A stretch of 64,000 nt of DNA, taken from NCBI RefSeq assembly GCF_037392515.1, contig NC_090291.1, forward strand, positions 29,002,001-29,066,000. The letters are read 5' to 3'. The stretch comes from Haliotis asinina (taxonomy: Eukaryota > Mollusca > Gastropoda > Lepetellida > Haliotidae). The translations under genes were made by a program, and so were the position numbers. The notes under the pieces are model-generated. The model was not told the DNA's origin, made no database searches, and saw only the letters and a list, made by a program, of their open reading frames with translations. Below are positions 20,847 through 35,600 of this stretch, in pieces; position 1 is the stretch's first letter; every line of letters starts with the position of its first letter.

Positions 20847-23745
20847 ACTCCTTTGACTGAAATTTGGACTGGCATCTTTATGATCTATCAATGGCAAATG
20901 AAAAATGTCTTTGGTCTTTCTTTGGTTGACTATCATCTGATTAGGTCTTCAGACCGTTGTTTGGTTTACTCTCACTTTTTGTTAAATAGAGAAAACAAAC
21001 AAATGATGTATTAATTGATCCTCATTTTTATTCAAAATTGAAAAAAAATGATGACTTAATGAAATGTATGATCATGAATCACCTGTGTGAGGCCAAATGA
21101 TCATGCTTTCACAACCAACAATTGTTATGTGTCACGATGTTTTATCATACAAAATAGTCATTTAAGAATATTAAATATTGATATTGGGGACTAAACACTG
21201 ACCCCTTTCAAACCATGGTCAGACAGGTCCAGGAATAATTATGAAAAGTGATTTATTCATTAATGATGCTTTAGACACTAAAGATGTGTCCTTTGGGCAT
21301 GGCTGACCATCACAAGGACTGCTATCCATGGTTTGAGATGGGTCATGCATGGTCTGGGCTAGCATGACCAGGGTGTTAGTCTGGCCATTGTTGGCACCTT
21401 TCTGCAGCACCGTCAGCTGATATGTTTCACGTCGTCACAGCAACTGCCACTTAATTCAGATCGGCAGCTGATACAGCGAGATGGTGCCAAGATACTGTCA
21501 CACAAGTTTTTCACAAAGAATTTCAACCAAATTTCAAAGACTAACACAGGTCAACTGAAAGATAATCTTGCTTGATTGTATTTACATGTCTTTACAATCT
21601 ACTCTTCTAAACTTTCCAACTTAAGTTCAAAAGAATGAATTTTTTCAAGAATAACTACACTAGGAAATATCCATTTAAAAAATATATTTTCATGGAAAGT
21701 TTGTGATTATTTAGGAGGTAACCCTGCTTCGTAAAGGATGGAAGTGACGTCCTGGCAACTGTCTCGCTGACCTTTGTCGCATTAGATTAACCGTGCCAAT
21801 ATCACAGAGACATATCATGATGTAGGTCATGACACTTATTTGCTTGTCATCACTACCAATAGAAGCCTGTAGGTATGTACATTATAATTACACATCTCCG
21901 ACAGTTACCGTATCATCTACAATGAGGTGCAATGAAGGTTAATCTGCTTTTATAATCACAGAAATAACAAACAACTACATATGGAGAGACAAGGGTGCTG
22001 ATGATTCGCAACACTGTCAAGGAAACTGAATGGTTTTTAACAGTTATCATGGCAACAGAATGCAACCTCATGTGTAAGGATCCATGTGAAATCTGTTCAC
22101 TGTAAGCATTTTGTCACAATGTTGTCATGAAAAACCACTCCGAAAACTTGTCAGTAGCCATGAAAACCACCACCGCATGTCTTGACAGATTTCTACAATA
22201 ATATGACTGTTGGTTTGATCAGAAATGGACACAATCATTCAAATGAAGTGAAATCAACAGTACTCAAATCCTTTCACTCAGATTAATGTCACACATAATT
22301 AAGATGAGGTGAAATTATGTTATTTGAATAAATATGAATGAACATGTCAAATCATAGTCTTATGGAAGAAGCAAATGTAGACAGACTTGTTCCCAATGAC
22401 AGGAGGATCTTCCCCAACTATGTGGACAGTTTCAGAACATCACAAGGACCATCGTCATGGTAACTAGTGCCTACATGGCCTATGAAGTCATTTCGCATCC
22501 TGTCCTGTTCTCTTGAAACAGTTGAATATGAGCATGATTCTGAAGCATTTAACTGATGTACTTGTGTAAAATGTTCACTGCGACAAAGCTAAATGTAACT
22601 TGATTGGCTGACAGGTGAAGAGGGACACTTGATGTTGCGCTCATAATGAAAACAACATTTTCACACCACCTACAATTTCACTTCAACAAATATCAGTATA
22701 ACTGCTTCAACATTCAACATATTTTTTTGTCAGATTGTACATAGTAATTCTACATCCACAAGGTAGACAGATTTACAAATTGTACCAACAGAGGGATAGA
22801 ACCAGAGCCAAGGTGAATCCAGCGAACACTTGACCACTGGCCAAAATCCCTGTCCCTTACAACACAACAGCATCACTGAACAACATCGCCCTCTTCCAAG
22901 CCTGCCTTAATGGCCTTGGTCCTCTGCTTTGGTAAATGATAGCCCAGCCTATGTATGTGGATAAAGCCTCTCTGGGCTGAGCTGTCTACACTTGCTTCTC
23001 TTGGATGAAAAATGAGGATAACTATATACAAAAGTCAAGTATGATGCTAGTTCAATGTTCCCCAGAGGGGAGTTTCTGTACACCACAGGTAGTAGATACA
23101 ATAATTAATGGAATCCTCTAGGCTATGCATCCTAAACTGTTTTCTTTGTACACAACAAGAGAAGGTTACACATATAAAACATGAATCACAAATCACTAGG
23201 GGTTTGTATAGTAGGGAATGTTTGTAGTGTTCTAGAAAAATACATTTTATGAACATAAATGGAAATGATGAGAACCAATTTCTGTAGGTTTTGAAAATGA
23301 ATTTGAACATTTTGGAAGATTGTCAAAATTGAGCTGAAATGAATGACCAAAGCAAAAGCTGGGATGAGAAAGTCCTGTGCTACTTACACTAAACGCAAGC
23401 TGATTCCTGATCAGTCAGGGAAGGTGGTAATAACTGCTGACTTCCGATTGGTCAGGAAAGCAGGTTATACCTGCTGACTTCTGATTGGTCAGGGAAACAG
23501 TTAAACCAGTGTTTTCTGATATTCTAAAAAATGAATTATAATAACGTCTCACCTGAATAAGTGGTGTACTTTCCAGAAAAAAAAGAAACATTTCCAAAAA
23601 CCTGGTTTCAGAAATCAGCTTGTGCTATAAAGTATATTATGTACATAGAAGACAATAATGCACATGGCAACTGTATATGTTATCCCAGTTTAGATCAAAT
23701 TGAGCATAACCTGCAAACACTACCCACTATACACCTTCCGCCTTT

Positions 23746-23751
23746 TTTATT
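23746..23751 (-). terminator. candidate poly(A) signal of the cadherin gene
   Basis: The plus-strand tttatt here reads AATAAA on the minus strand, about 720 bases past the cadherin stop codon. It is the first canonical hexamer I noticed downstream. Its use is not proven. Confidence 0.25.
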
Positions 23752-24466
23752 TAAGTTGTTTCAAGTATTCTAAAATCTAGACTGAGACAAAAAAAAGTTA
23801 CTGGACAAACACTCTGCAACAGGAAGTGACAGCGTCAATGGTGGTTCACACCATTACCAGCTAGGCTGGATGTCGAAGATATATATATTACACCACAAAT
23901 ACAAAAATATAAAGCATTTTTCCAGGACAGATTCCCTCAGAAAGCAACAATAGAGACTACGGACAATACCTGATGTGTTATTGGTAAAAAGCTGGTATCA
24001 AAAGCTAAAATGATGATCTCATATGCTTCAAAATTTGTATTGGACTGTGGATTATATTCACAGCTGAAACGAGTGTTGTCCTGCACCTGTGTCACAAACT
24101 GGTTATATGTTTTTAAAAGCAAAACATTCAATAGGAACAGCATTCAATAGCTAAAGGCTTGCAAAATTAATAGGCATGGCATATGATGATATTCAGCGAT
24201 GTAAGGCCACCTAAGTCTTGGAAGAGTGTGCCCAGATTTTGTTGCAATTTTAAAATCCATTCGTCATGTCACTTCATGAGTCACTGTAATCAAACGGCGA
24301 AGTCTTCCCCAGATGGAATGAATGCACTGTTCGTCAATAGTATTGTTCCTTTATAAGCAACCTGGGTGAACAGTCTCCACCAAAAGTCATTAATTAGATG
24401 TGATTCTATGTTACCAGCATAGGGTACTTTGCCCTGAGGGTATTCTCGAGCATCATCACACGTATT

Positions 24467-26639
24467 TTATACATCCTCCTCTCCAGGCTCCATGCCTGCT
24501 CCATACATGTCTGCCAACTTGGCAAACTTGGGACCCCAGTCATTGAGGTAATCATAGTCTTGTTCACTGATACTTGAGGACGTGTTGAGTGAGCTGAGGG
24601 ATCCAGCGTCACTTCCTTCACCCTCGTACACAAACTCTCGCACTGCATCGTGGGGCGGTGCATTATCATCATCATCTGCATCTACTAATCTGTCATCGAT
24701 GAAGTTGCCAACATCTGGAGACTCCCCAGGAGCATCTGAAACATATTCCACAGTTTCTTTATAGTCTGTACATTTGTCACAGTCGAAGAGGATACTTCAA
24801 TACAAGAGCTGGCTATTTGGCTAAATCATATCCAGACTTTTCAATAAAGGTTTGAGCCAATTAATCAAGAGGTCTATAGCATGAGCACAGCTTCAGTTGT
24901 AAGCACATGATGGAACACACAATTAGCTAGGTGATACACTGATCCATCTTAGTAAACTCAGAAGATAAGCATATGGAACTAGGGATCTCTTAAGTAATAG
25001 AATACCCATCCAAGCAATACTGTGGCAACAGATGTTATTACTTGTGAAACCCCAGTATCCCCTAATGACAGTTCATTGTGCCAGATAATCACGGCGTAAA
25101 CATTGCATGTGCCCTGCTAAAAAAAAGTTCAAAAATAAAGAAAAGAGAACAACAACACTTTCATGCTTTGTCTATTCAGTACCACCACCAAACTGCAACA
25201 GTATTTTGACAAAAACAGCAAGGGCAGACAACTCACTTCTCCTGGGCATTTCCCTCCGTGGCATGGTGTCCAGTGGGGGCTTGTGGAGGGATTCTGCATC
25301 TGGCTTACGGAGTCGGTGGATGTCATAAGCATCATGGTCCTCCTCTCCTGAAAGTAACACCCAAGGTCATAAATACAGAACAAACAGGCCTTGCTACTAC
25401 TCTAAGACAGATCACCACACAAAGATGAGAAATCTGGTTTGAGTGGAGAGCACTCCAATATGTGAACTTAAGTGCTGTAAGCCCTCATACCTGCTCCCTC
25501 TTCATCGTAGTTGATGACATTTTCACGGATATCATCTTCAGGATCCACCTCAAGAATGTACTTGTCATCTGGGCTTGGGCGCCGTCCACACTTCACCAGT
25601 AGAATGATTGCAACTGCCAGCACTGAAACCATTGTACCACAATGACAGACTTTACAGGAACTGAGAAGCTTGATTAATATCATTATGGAAAACAAGTTTG
25701 TTATTACAAGTGTTTCAGGGCATATTGTGGTCCCTTCATCTGGTGAATGATTAATGGCAAATACACTCCTACATTATGGGGAACTTAATACAGATAGGCC
25801 ATGTTATTCCTTCATGAAACAAAAAATGTGAATGAGTGCGCACATGCACGAGTATGGTTTTACACTGCTTTTAGCAATATTCCACCAATACTACAGAAAG
25901 GGGACACCAGAAAGAGGCTTCACAACTGTGCCCATATGGGGAATCAAACATATGTTTTCGGTGTGGTGAGTGAACACTTAACTACCAGAATGCCCACCTC
26001 TAGGTGAGACGAGACACAAATCCCTGCAGTGGGCAATGACACAGCTGCTCAAAGGTGGTCTGTAAATTGAGCCAGGGCATGTTTATGCCGCTTTTAGCAA
26101 TATTCCAGTCATATCACAGTTGGGGACACCAAGAATGGGCTTCACACTTTGTACCCATCTTGTGAATTGAACCCAGGTCTATCGAACGAAAAGCTACCCC
26201 ACAACCCCTATAAGGGTAGGGCAAACATGTGGCAGGCTTAAGATATGTTGATACACAGTCAGCTGTCACACATTTTGCCCATCTCAATTTGTTGGTAAAC
26301 AAGGGTATCTGTTCTGTGAAACTGAACTAATTTCTAATTACAGACAATAAGGATTCCATCAGGATATTTTGCCAAATTTCAAATGAGCAGTACTCACCAA
26401 GCAGGACAAAGATGGAAACTATGATGGCGACAATGGCGCCAGTAGTGATTCCTGCAAGGAGTCCTGCAGGTTGCCTCTGCTCGCAGAACTCCCCAGTCCA
26501 GTTCACGGGACACTTGCACACATAGTTCTTCTCCTCGGTCAAGTTCTCCTCACAAGTAGCGTCAGCGAAACATCGGTGATCAGCACAGTAGTTGATGCGT
26601 TGGCAGTTGCCATTTATCTCCTCAAAGTGTTCAGGGCAC
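24467..26639 (-). CDS. CadN: cadherin gene, last EGF, membrane span and catenin-binding tail (visible exons 32-35)
   Basis: Exons in transcript order: 26398-26639, 25491-25622, 25237-25347, 24467-24735. The first holds the end of the third EGF, a fourth EGF-like module ([16 protein letters not shown] ... [12 protein letters not shown]) and the first half of the membrane span ([20 protein letters not shown]). The span is completed by the next exon ([15 protein letters not shown]), so an intron cuts the membrane segment. The juxtamembrane p120-binding region reads [19 protein letters not shown]. The beta-catenin site is [19 protein letters not shown] followed by SLSSLN and [15 protein letters not shown]. 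All signature residues of classical cadherin tails are present, so the protein should be able to link to the catenin complex. The protein ends EPGEEDV. Confidence 0.95.
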
Positions 26640-29600
26640 CTGTGGAAACAAAATGCAGCTGATTTACTTGGATGTACATGTTCGTGTAACTGACTTGCAC
26701 TGTGTGATGTTACTTAGCTCCATACATGCACTGCTACAGCAACACCTGCAACAACTACAACTGTTACAGTCTCATGGCACGAGATATAAGGTTATACCAT
26801 AAGCTAAGATACAATAGTATGATACATAGTACCGTGTACAGCTGGCTTTAAAGAGACCCCAAATGTAACACTGCCACTTTGTAAACACATATATCCTGTC
26901 TATGAATGAACCATGTCACATATACCTCACAATCCCTACATTTGCAAAATTTGTCTCTTCTGTTGTATTTTTTTTAATGACGTTTGGTAACAGAGAACTC
27001 TAGCACAAGGTGCAACTTTGAGTGTCAACATGATGCAGGACAAGTTAGAGTATTAATACCCCTAGATGCTGAAAATAGTTTAGACACAGGAGTGTATTTC
27101 CTGCAGTTCAGTGACCAGTTAACTATGTTTCAGTTTACCAAGGTTAATTTTGTTGAGTATGAACATAGTTTTTCAATAGCCTCTGATACGTTTCTCTTCA
27201 AGCTCTGGCTAATGCATGAATAAACAAAGGGAATTGATTTCAGCTTTACCGGTCGGGTACCATGTGCAACTGATCAGGAACATCCTACAGTAAGAAGAAG
27301 CAATTTCATTATAGGTTACATGTTTTACACTTCACAGTATATTTCAATCTAACCATATGGTAATGAATTTATTTATGCTAACAATGGAAATGAAACCATG
27401 ATTTGAGGGAAAATATATATCCAAAACGTATTATTTAGATAAAATATCATTTACTTTTCCTGGCTCACACTAATTGTTAATAGTTGTATACAAGTTGTAT
27501 CAGATAGTGTGAGATGATACTACTCATGCTTACTTCTGGCCCTCCATCGTCGGAGACGGACTTTTTGCGCCTAGGCAGCAGGCTTGGCAATCGGAATGAC
27601 GCGAACTTAAAACTTTATTTGCAGAGAACATAGATCATGAACAAGGAATTCAGATACAATTGGTGTTCACATACAAAAATAAGTATTCCGCGAGATAATG
27701 CGAAGTTTTACAACTAAACAACGTCAATGGTCGCTTGCTAGCAGACGAAGGGCTGACATCACTAGTGCAACCTGAAAGTGATACAGCTGGATAAAAAATG
27801 TGGGATCTTTGACCCCATGGATAAAGCGACTCCTCTTTCGAACTTGTTTAAACTTAGAGACAAACAACTTCCCTTATACATAGCAATATGCAGTACTACA
27901 GAGCTACTTTGTTATCTCCTCCAAATAAAATGGCCATTTTGAAATCTGTTTGTAAGGTAAGACATACTAGTGTCCGTTTGAAACGTGGGATGTTTTGAGA
28001 ACTTTTATAGATGGGACATTTTGTATTATTTAATTCATAATTCAGTCCAGTTCCAGATTTGAACCTTTGATCCACATGGACTTACAAGCATCATAAGTGG
28101 GCCGTAAAGGATTCTACAAGAAGAGTGAGTGATGTTCACGACACTTTCAGCAATATTCCAGCGAAATCACTGCGGGAACACCAGAAATGGGTTTCACACA
28201 CTGTACTCATGTGGGTAATCGAACCCGAGTCTTCTACGTGATGACCAAACGCTTTTACTACTAGGCTACCCAACTGTCAATTCTCAACTACAACAATCTT
28301 GCATCACTCGTACCAATAGTACACTGGCTTACATGTGCATTAGTGCTTGTATAATTCTGGTAACCAAGGTAACTACACTTGTTAATACGTCTCTACTCCT
28401 TGACTGAATAAGGCAACAAGATTGTGATTAGACAGATAGAAACTTTAACATGAGTCATCAGAAGATGACATATCCCTTGGCCCCTACTTATTTGAAAGGA
28501 CAAATCATCTGAAGGTTACTTATGTTTTTTATGAAATCTTAAAAATTATAAATGCCATATGTCTGTAAACAGCAAATGGCACCACTTCAAGATCTATCTC
28601 ATCAATCTGCCAAACACTGATGAAAGATACCAAATCGTTTTTGAGTTGTGATCTGGAAACGAAGCCCATCCCTCCATTTTGAGACAAAGTCCAAACTGAG
28701 AAAATAATAAATCACAAAAGCCTGTAAATAGCAAAAGCCACCACTTCAGGTTCTGATTGATATATCTAGCAAGTTTTGCAGAAAAATATTGGATGCTTTA
28801 TGAGTTATGTTCTGGAAATGAACCTACTCCATCATTTGACTAAGATCAAAACGTTCCATGAAAACAAAAAAAAAACAAAACAGACAAACAAAAAAATAAA
28901 AATTGATGAAAATCTATAAATAGCAAATGGCACAACCCTAGGTTGAGATTACTGTATCTATCAATTTTGGTTTAAAAATATTGAACAGTGTTTGAGTTAT
29001 GCTCCGGAAACAAAATGATTATAAACGGACGGAAGGACAGATGAGGTGTTGACTATATCCCCCTGCATTACATGCCAGGGGACGAAAAGCCTACAATGGT
29101 TTACATCTTTGTTGTAATATAATGGCCAGTCATTAGTTTCTAATTATTTTTTTTTATCAGGCTTCATTTTACAGCATAAAAATGAGTTGAGTGTTTTAGC
29201 AATATTCCAACAAAGACAATGTCTGACACTGGAAATGGGTATCAGAAACTGTTAATTGAAGTCAGGTCTGTAGTGGGACAAGTGAACACTTCAACCACTA
29301 GGCTACCACACCAAGTTATAAAGAAACACGTTTGAATGCTCATCATCAAGCTTTGTTTACACTGAGGTGTTTTGCATGAAAGTCTGATGTCAGTGGCATA
29401 ATAAACTGTGCTTCACCAACTTGATTTTATTTTTTTTACAAAATACAGAAACTATCTCCAAATAACAATTCTGCCTACCTGCACTCATAGAGTCCCCAGA
29501 GGGGGTAACAGACTCTGTCTGGAGGGCAGGTGTGGCCGACACAGTCGTTTCGTACGCAGCCATCCCTCACATGGCTGACCTTTTGAATTTCAGCAGCCTT

Positions 29601-32600
29601 GCTGAGTGCCTGTTCGGACATTTCCATAGGGAACCACTCATTGTTGAGGCGGATATCTTGCAGGCAAGCTAGAACAAAGGCCATATGGATCACAATTTGC
29701 GCCAAATGTTTTTGTCTTAATTCTGGTAATACACGACTTCTAGCTTTTCATTTTTCTCATAGTGGTGACACCAGAAATTGGCTTCACACATTGTACTCAT
29801 GTGGGGAATCGTACCAGGTCTTTACATGACGAGTGAATGCTTAAATCACAAGGTTACCCCACCATCCTGAAAACTGCTTGAAGTCATGCAAGTCTCAGAC
29901 GTTTACCAGTTTTGTGAAACACACAACCATAAGTAAAACAGTGGTGACAGAGCTAGAAACATAAAGTAACAAAGACCTGTGAATACTGATGCATTGATGA
30001 CACATTGTCCTTACAATCAGAAGAAAATTTTTGATGTCTCAATTCTGAAACTTATAACTTCGTGTAATCAGCCCTAAAACCTTAATCACAAAAACAGTTT
30101 TAACTTGGAATAATCTTTCAAGCCAAGTTCAACATATTGTGATGAAAAAAGACCTACTATCTTGAAGGTCGGATGCCAGGACAGGAAGGCTGTTCGTGAA
30201 TGACACGCTGGCACCAGCAAACATCATGTTGTGCATGTGGAACTCCTGTTTGTCGTCGGGAAAGCCATATGTGAAATTATAATTGGCACCTTCCATGTTG
30301 TCCATCTTCAGGACAAACTCACGGCCATTACGCTCCACTTGGGCTGTGTGCCACTGCCCGTTACTAACAAAGCGTCTAGACAACTCCAGGTTACGAATAC
30401 CATTGCCCAGATTGTAGGTCAAGGTCAAGATTCCGTCCAATATCTGCAACAATTATATGTTTAGACATATAAACAACAAGACAGGGCCCACATACACAAA
30501 GCAATCTTAGTACTTACAACTGTTCTGGTTATAATAAGCTTCCATGAACCTAAGACCACAATATGCACATATTCCGGTAAACAACAGTTCCAATGTGACT
30601 AAGTGATGCTACATGAAGTCGACTATGTCTTACAAGAAGTAGACTAGTTCTCATCTACTCTAGGGGGTACAAATACATAAATCATTGTTGCCATCATGAA
30701 CTAAAACTACTTGTTTCCACATTTAATTACCTTAAATCAATTCTTTTGACAACAGTGCGCACTTCTCTCCCGTAAACAAAATTTCAACCAATCAGAGCCA
30801 CACATCTTCATGACATAATTGTAGTGAAAAATACAAGCTTTATGTTTTCACAATGTACTGTCTGCTAATAATCTGCTCACCTGCTTTGCCTAGCTTCCGA
30901 GTTACAACTTTTGGTCATGATTTTCATACGAGTAGGAAGTAGTTTTGATTTTCTAATGTGATTTTGGCCATCAAACATTTACAACTAGTAAGAAGTTCTG
31001 ATTTTTTAACTGGATGAAAACAAATTGAAATAGCATTTTTTAACTTGGAAGTGAGGTAGGGGTGGAGCTATCCAATTTATTATATAATACTCTAATGCTC
31101 ACTTGACACAAGCATAACCTATTTAGCACGACCTGCAGGAAAAAAATCCAAATCCAAATTTATTCAAATTGGGATAAGATGATCCAGATGGCGCTATCCT
31201 GAGGCGAGGAAGATAACGAGTATCACATACTATGAGTACTTGATGAGGCTCAATTCAAATTATAAATCTCCATACAATGAGTTGTATCTTGGTAACAGAG
31301 CTGTTTAAGCAGTGTAAGCAGTTAGATTCACTGTTATTGGATGAAGACGTACCTGCAATGTGGTCGATAAGGTCCCTGAGGAAGTGGAGATGGTCCAGAG
31401 AACTCCATCTCGGTCTCGAGTGCGGAACAGTATTTGCATCTTCATCACTCGAGAACTCACATTATTGAAGAACTGGTCTTTGAGTCGGTACTGTATAAAA
31501 CTGTCCTTCTCTAAATCTTTAGTTGTCGCCTCTGTGAAAGAAGATTTTAATTATGAATTTAAGTCTTAAAGTACTAAACTGTATTAAAACTGACAGATGG
31601 ACTCCATTCTTAGACTCCATCCCAATGGAGAGATGTATATCCCATCTCCCTCTGGAGCCCTGTATATACAATCTCCCTCTGGAGCCCTGCATATCCCATC
31701 TATAATAAAGCCCTGTCTATCCCATCTCCCTCTAGAGCCCTGCCTATCCAATCTCCCACTGGAGCCCTGTATATCCCGCCTCCATCTGGAGCTCTGTATA
31801 TCCCGTCTCTCACTGGCTACCATCTCCCACTGGAGCCAAACAGATCCATAGCACCTATGTTATATCTCACATTACTGCTTCATACATTCTCACACTGTTG
31901 ACTCTACCTCTTTCACACTTGTCACCAAACCAGCCTGGTTTGCAGATGCAGATGGTGGTATCAGGCTGCCAGGTGGACTCACAGATGCCGTTGTCACCAC
32001 ACTTGGGGCCATTGATGCTGTTCTCGTCACAGATGACATCTTCCCGTCTGCATGTGTTTTCTCCAGCTGGGTATCCAGGGTTTCCTGGCACTGTCAGGTC
32101 ATACAGCTGCAACAAGAGAGTGAGTGAGGTTTAATTGTGTCTTTAACAGTGGTGCAGTATTTCCACAGCATGCCAACATGCGTGGAAGGCCAGGAGTGAG
32201 GCAAGACACTTACCACTTGGAGAAACAAAAAAACCTACAGGTTATATCCTGTCCAACCCAAGAAATATAATTGGTGTAAAGAAGAATTCAATACCCATGG
32301 CTGCATGGTTTGCTCCAAGTATGTAACTGTATTGTAGACTGGGGATTACAGATTAAGGATCAGCGGTGAGGATAGCCAGATACCTTTTAGTCCAACATGA
32401 GGTTCAGGTGTTAGTCTAATTTGACATAAAAATGTTGAAACAGCCATTACTGAGCACCTGTTAGAAACTAAAATATTGTTACCTCTCTTGGGCTCTGTAA
32501 GTTCCTCCAACATGATCGAATTGTATCACTATTTAAAAAGCCTAATATGGGGCACTCACCCTGCTGTTGTGCATCAGATACTTGACACATCCATTAAACT

Positions 32601-35600
32601 TGGTGGGCATAATTCCAGTGGGTTTATTAGGGGTGGAGTACCGGCCTCCCAGCTGCAGCAGTGTGTTCACGTTCAGGTAAATATTTTCTCCTGGGGTTGT
32701 GCCAGCTGCACGGCACATTTTGTCATCAAGGACTGAACCTCCAGGACCCAATACGGCTCGTTCACAGTGATCAACAATCATTTCAACTTCCTGAAAAGTT
32801 ACAACAGGCATGTAAACTAGAAGCAGTACCTAACTCAACAGAAACTAATGAAAAATATAAGATACATACAAAAATAAGGAAGAGAGTGTTTATGGATGTC
32901 AATTTCGTTATTATGAGCAACACAAACTTTTGGAGTATATCCTAATATCTTTTTCGGGTGAATAGAGTATATCCTAATATCTTTTTCGGGTGAATGGAGT
33001 ATATCCTAATATCTTTATCAGGTGAATGGAGTATATCCTTATATCTTTATCCGGTGAATGGAGTATATCCTTATATCTTTATCTGGAGAATGGAGTATAT
33101 CCTTATATCTTTATCCGAAGAATGGAGTATATCCTTATATCTTTATCTGGAGAATGGAGTATATGATTACTCAGTCATTCAAATATGAATACTCTGAAAT
33201 GCTGTATTTTTCATAATAAAAAAATTTACGTAAAGAAAACCTGTCTCTTCCCAATGTGTATCACTTCTAAATGCCATTCAAAGACTTCATAAAAAATTGT
33301 TTCAAATACACACAATACATATCCACCTCTATACTAAGAATGGTTAGAAAATATTATTAAAATTAAAAAACTTCAAGTGTCTGTGCAGAAACAGGAAATA
33401 CATACCCGTCCATTCCGGACAATGTCAATCCTATGCCACTTGCCATCACTGAGCTTCTGCATCTTTGCAATGCCGTGAACATCTCGGCCATCCACGTACA
33501 GCTCCAAAGTTCCAGATCCATGGTTGATCCTGAGTCTCGGGTAGCCTCCACTTAGCTCCAGAGAGATGAAATCTGTTGGATCATCAGAGTCAGGTGCAAC
33601 ATTATCAACAGGTCCATTGTACAAGATGAGTCCATTTTCTTCCAATGTGATGATGTAGAGGCTTGTCCGTCCGAACTCACACTGTTCCAGAGGGTCGTAC
33701 AGGGCGTAGTTGCTTCCGTCAAAGGAGTGATGAGTTCCTTGACATCGGGGGCCATTGAAGCCAGGCAGGCAATTACACCTACAAGAAAACATCATTGAGC
33801 GAGTGAGGAGTGGTCAGGTCTACTCATTAGAAAGTAACGTCTTAAAATCTGTGTCATTCGATTGGTTGCTCAGGTAGAAGATTAAGCTTGCTTGACTTAT
33901 TATTTCAGAGAGTTCAAACACATGTTGAAAATGAAAGGATGACAAGTAATTAGGATAAAATGAACAATGACTTTATCTTTGTAATTAACTGAAACACTTC
34001 CTCAAGCCATTCTACCAAGTAAAATGTATACTTACGAAAGTTCACCCCAGTCATCTTTATTGCAGGTGCCCCCATTGTAGCAGTAGTCTGGAGTACAATC
34101 ATCATTTGGGGGGTAGAAGTCAGAGCGACATCCCTGAGTTGGTTGCACAAACATCTGAACGCCAACGAAGGAGGTGCCGTTGGTGTTCACCATGGCTGGT
34201 TTGCCTGTGACGTTGAGGAAGTTATAGCAGCTTCCTTCAAACCTCTCATCTTTACATTCATCAATGGGAACCTGGTCCACTTCCACATTCACGGCTTTCT
34301 GGAGCTGAAAACAGAAACCCAGTGTGTACATTTGTTATTTGTGATTGCCTAATGTTGCTCTCAGCAATATCTGGGGCAGTGGGACAGCCTGGTGGTTCAA
34401 ATGTTTGCTGGTCACAGTGATGACCCAGGTTAAAATCCCCATGTTTGAAGCAGATATCTGGTCCTCCACTCAGTACTATCAGAGTTGTGTGTGACAGTCA
34501 GACCAGATATCATGATGATTGACATCAAGAGCTTTGATACCAGCAACTGGGATACATGGAGAATCTCACCTAAGTGTCTACTGATATATATATCAACAGG
34601 AGTTGCAAGGACTTATTGGGATTCCAGTTAGTGAATTTGGCAGACAAACATGGAAAAAATTGTCACTGCTGCTTCAGTGTAGATCTTGATAAAACCATGA
34701 CTTTTAAAATACTTACCGCATCCTTGTTTACTGCCAGAACTGCGTTCATTTTGCTGGATGGGTAGTATGGAGAACCATGAGCAGAGAATCGGACATCAGT
34801 GAATTCTCCGTTGTTTTGGACGCTAAGAACATCTACATTCTCTTTGGGCACAGAAATCTTGTCAGCTATAAATTCCTGGAATAGGTCGTATTTGCTTTTT
34901 TCATATTCACTGATGCCACTATTGGGCTTCTTGGGTCTAGCCACGAAGTCCTCAGCTGTTATACCTGAAACAGACAGTAATGTTAGCTATACAACTAGTA
35001 TTATCACATATCAGGTGTACCTGTCATGAGTCAACATCAGTCACCTAGTCTTGGCTTTCATGTAGAAGGATTCAGTCAAATTTCTGGCTAATAAGTTGTT
35101 TTACCTCGGAGTCGTACTGATCCTGAGCTGAAAACAGCTTCCTCTGATATGTCTCGAACCATGATGGTTACTGTGCACTGTTCAGTGTTCTTCCAGATGT
35201 CATCATACACGTTGACAGTGAAGGAGTAAGACACGTCGCTGGGGATGCCTTTAGCCATGGTGATCATACCAGTATTTGTATCCACCCTGAATAAAGAAGA
35301 AATGTAGGTATCATACTGGGTACATGCTTAACAGAACTGGTTTAAGATCCCCTTTGATTACTTCTGACCCTGACTGAACCTTATTTATGTATCTACCGCA
35401 GTCCACTGGCATATCTTTAGCACTTCCAGTGTTACTGTGTCGTACAATGATTGTAACAGTTCAATGAAATGACAACATGTAGTTCAGTGATACAGCGGTA
35501 AGTGAGTGAGTATTGCTTAAAGCCTCATCAGCAATGTGGCAGTTATTCATGGTGATGGTGAAACAGCAAATAGTTATCCAGTGAACATCGTACACACTGA

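Larger units (their letters stand above)
19832..24466. other. intergenic gap between convergent TMEM70 and cadherin genes
   Basis: It contains the 3' UTRs of both genes, though neither end is fixed. No further coding exon is recognised. A fragment of the (ACTC)-tailed repeat lies at 20784-20846. 23390-23520 contains a short tandem duplication ('tgctgacttccgattggtca', then 'tgctgacttctgattggtca' about 42 bases later). The rest is AT-rich with scattered simple words. Confidence 0.5.

Noticed and set aside
24406-24681. Alternative minus-strand frame overlapping the last cadherin exon
   Set aside because: It is a shadow of the cadherin tail, whose correct frame carries the beta-catenin-binding motif.
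28124-28277. tRNA gene candidates from A/B-box-like sequences here and in similar copies
   Set aside because: They are heads of a dispersed SINE with an (ACTC)n tail and no tRNA cloverleaf was apparent.
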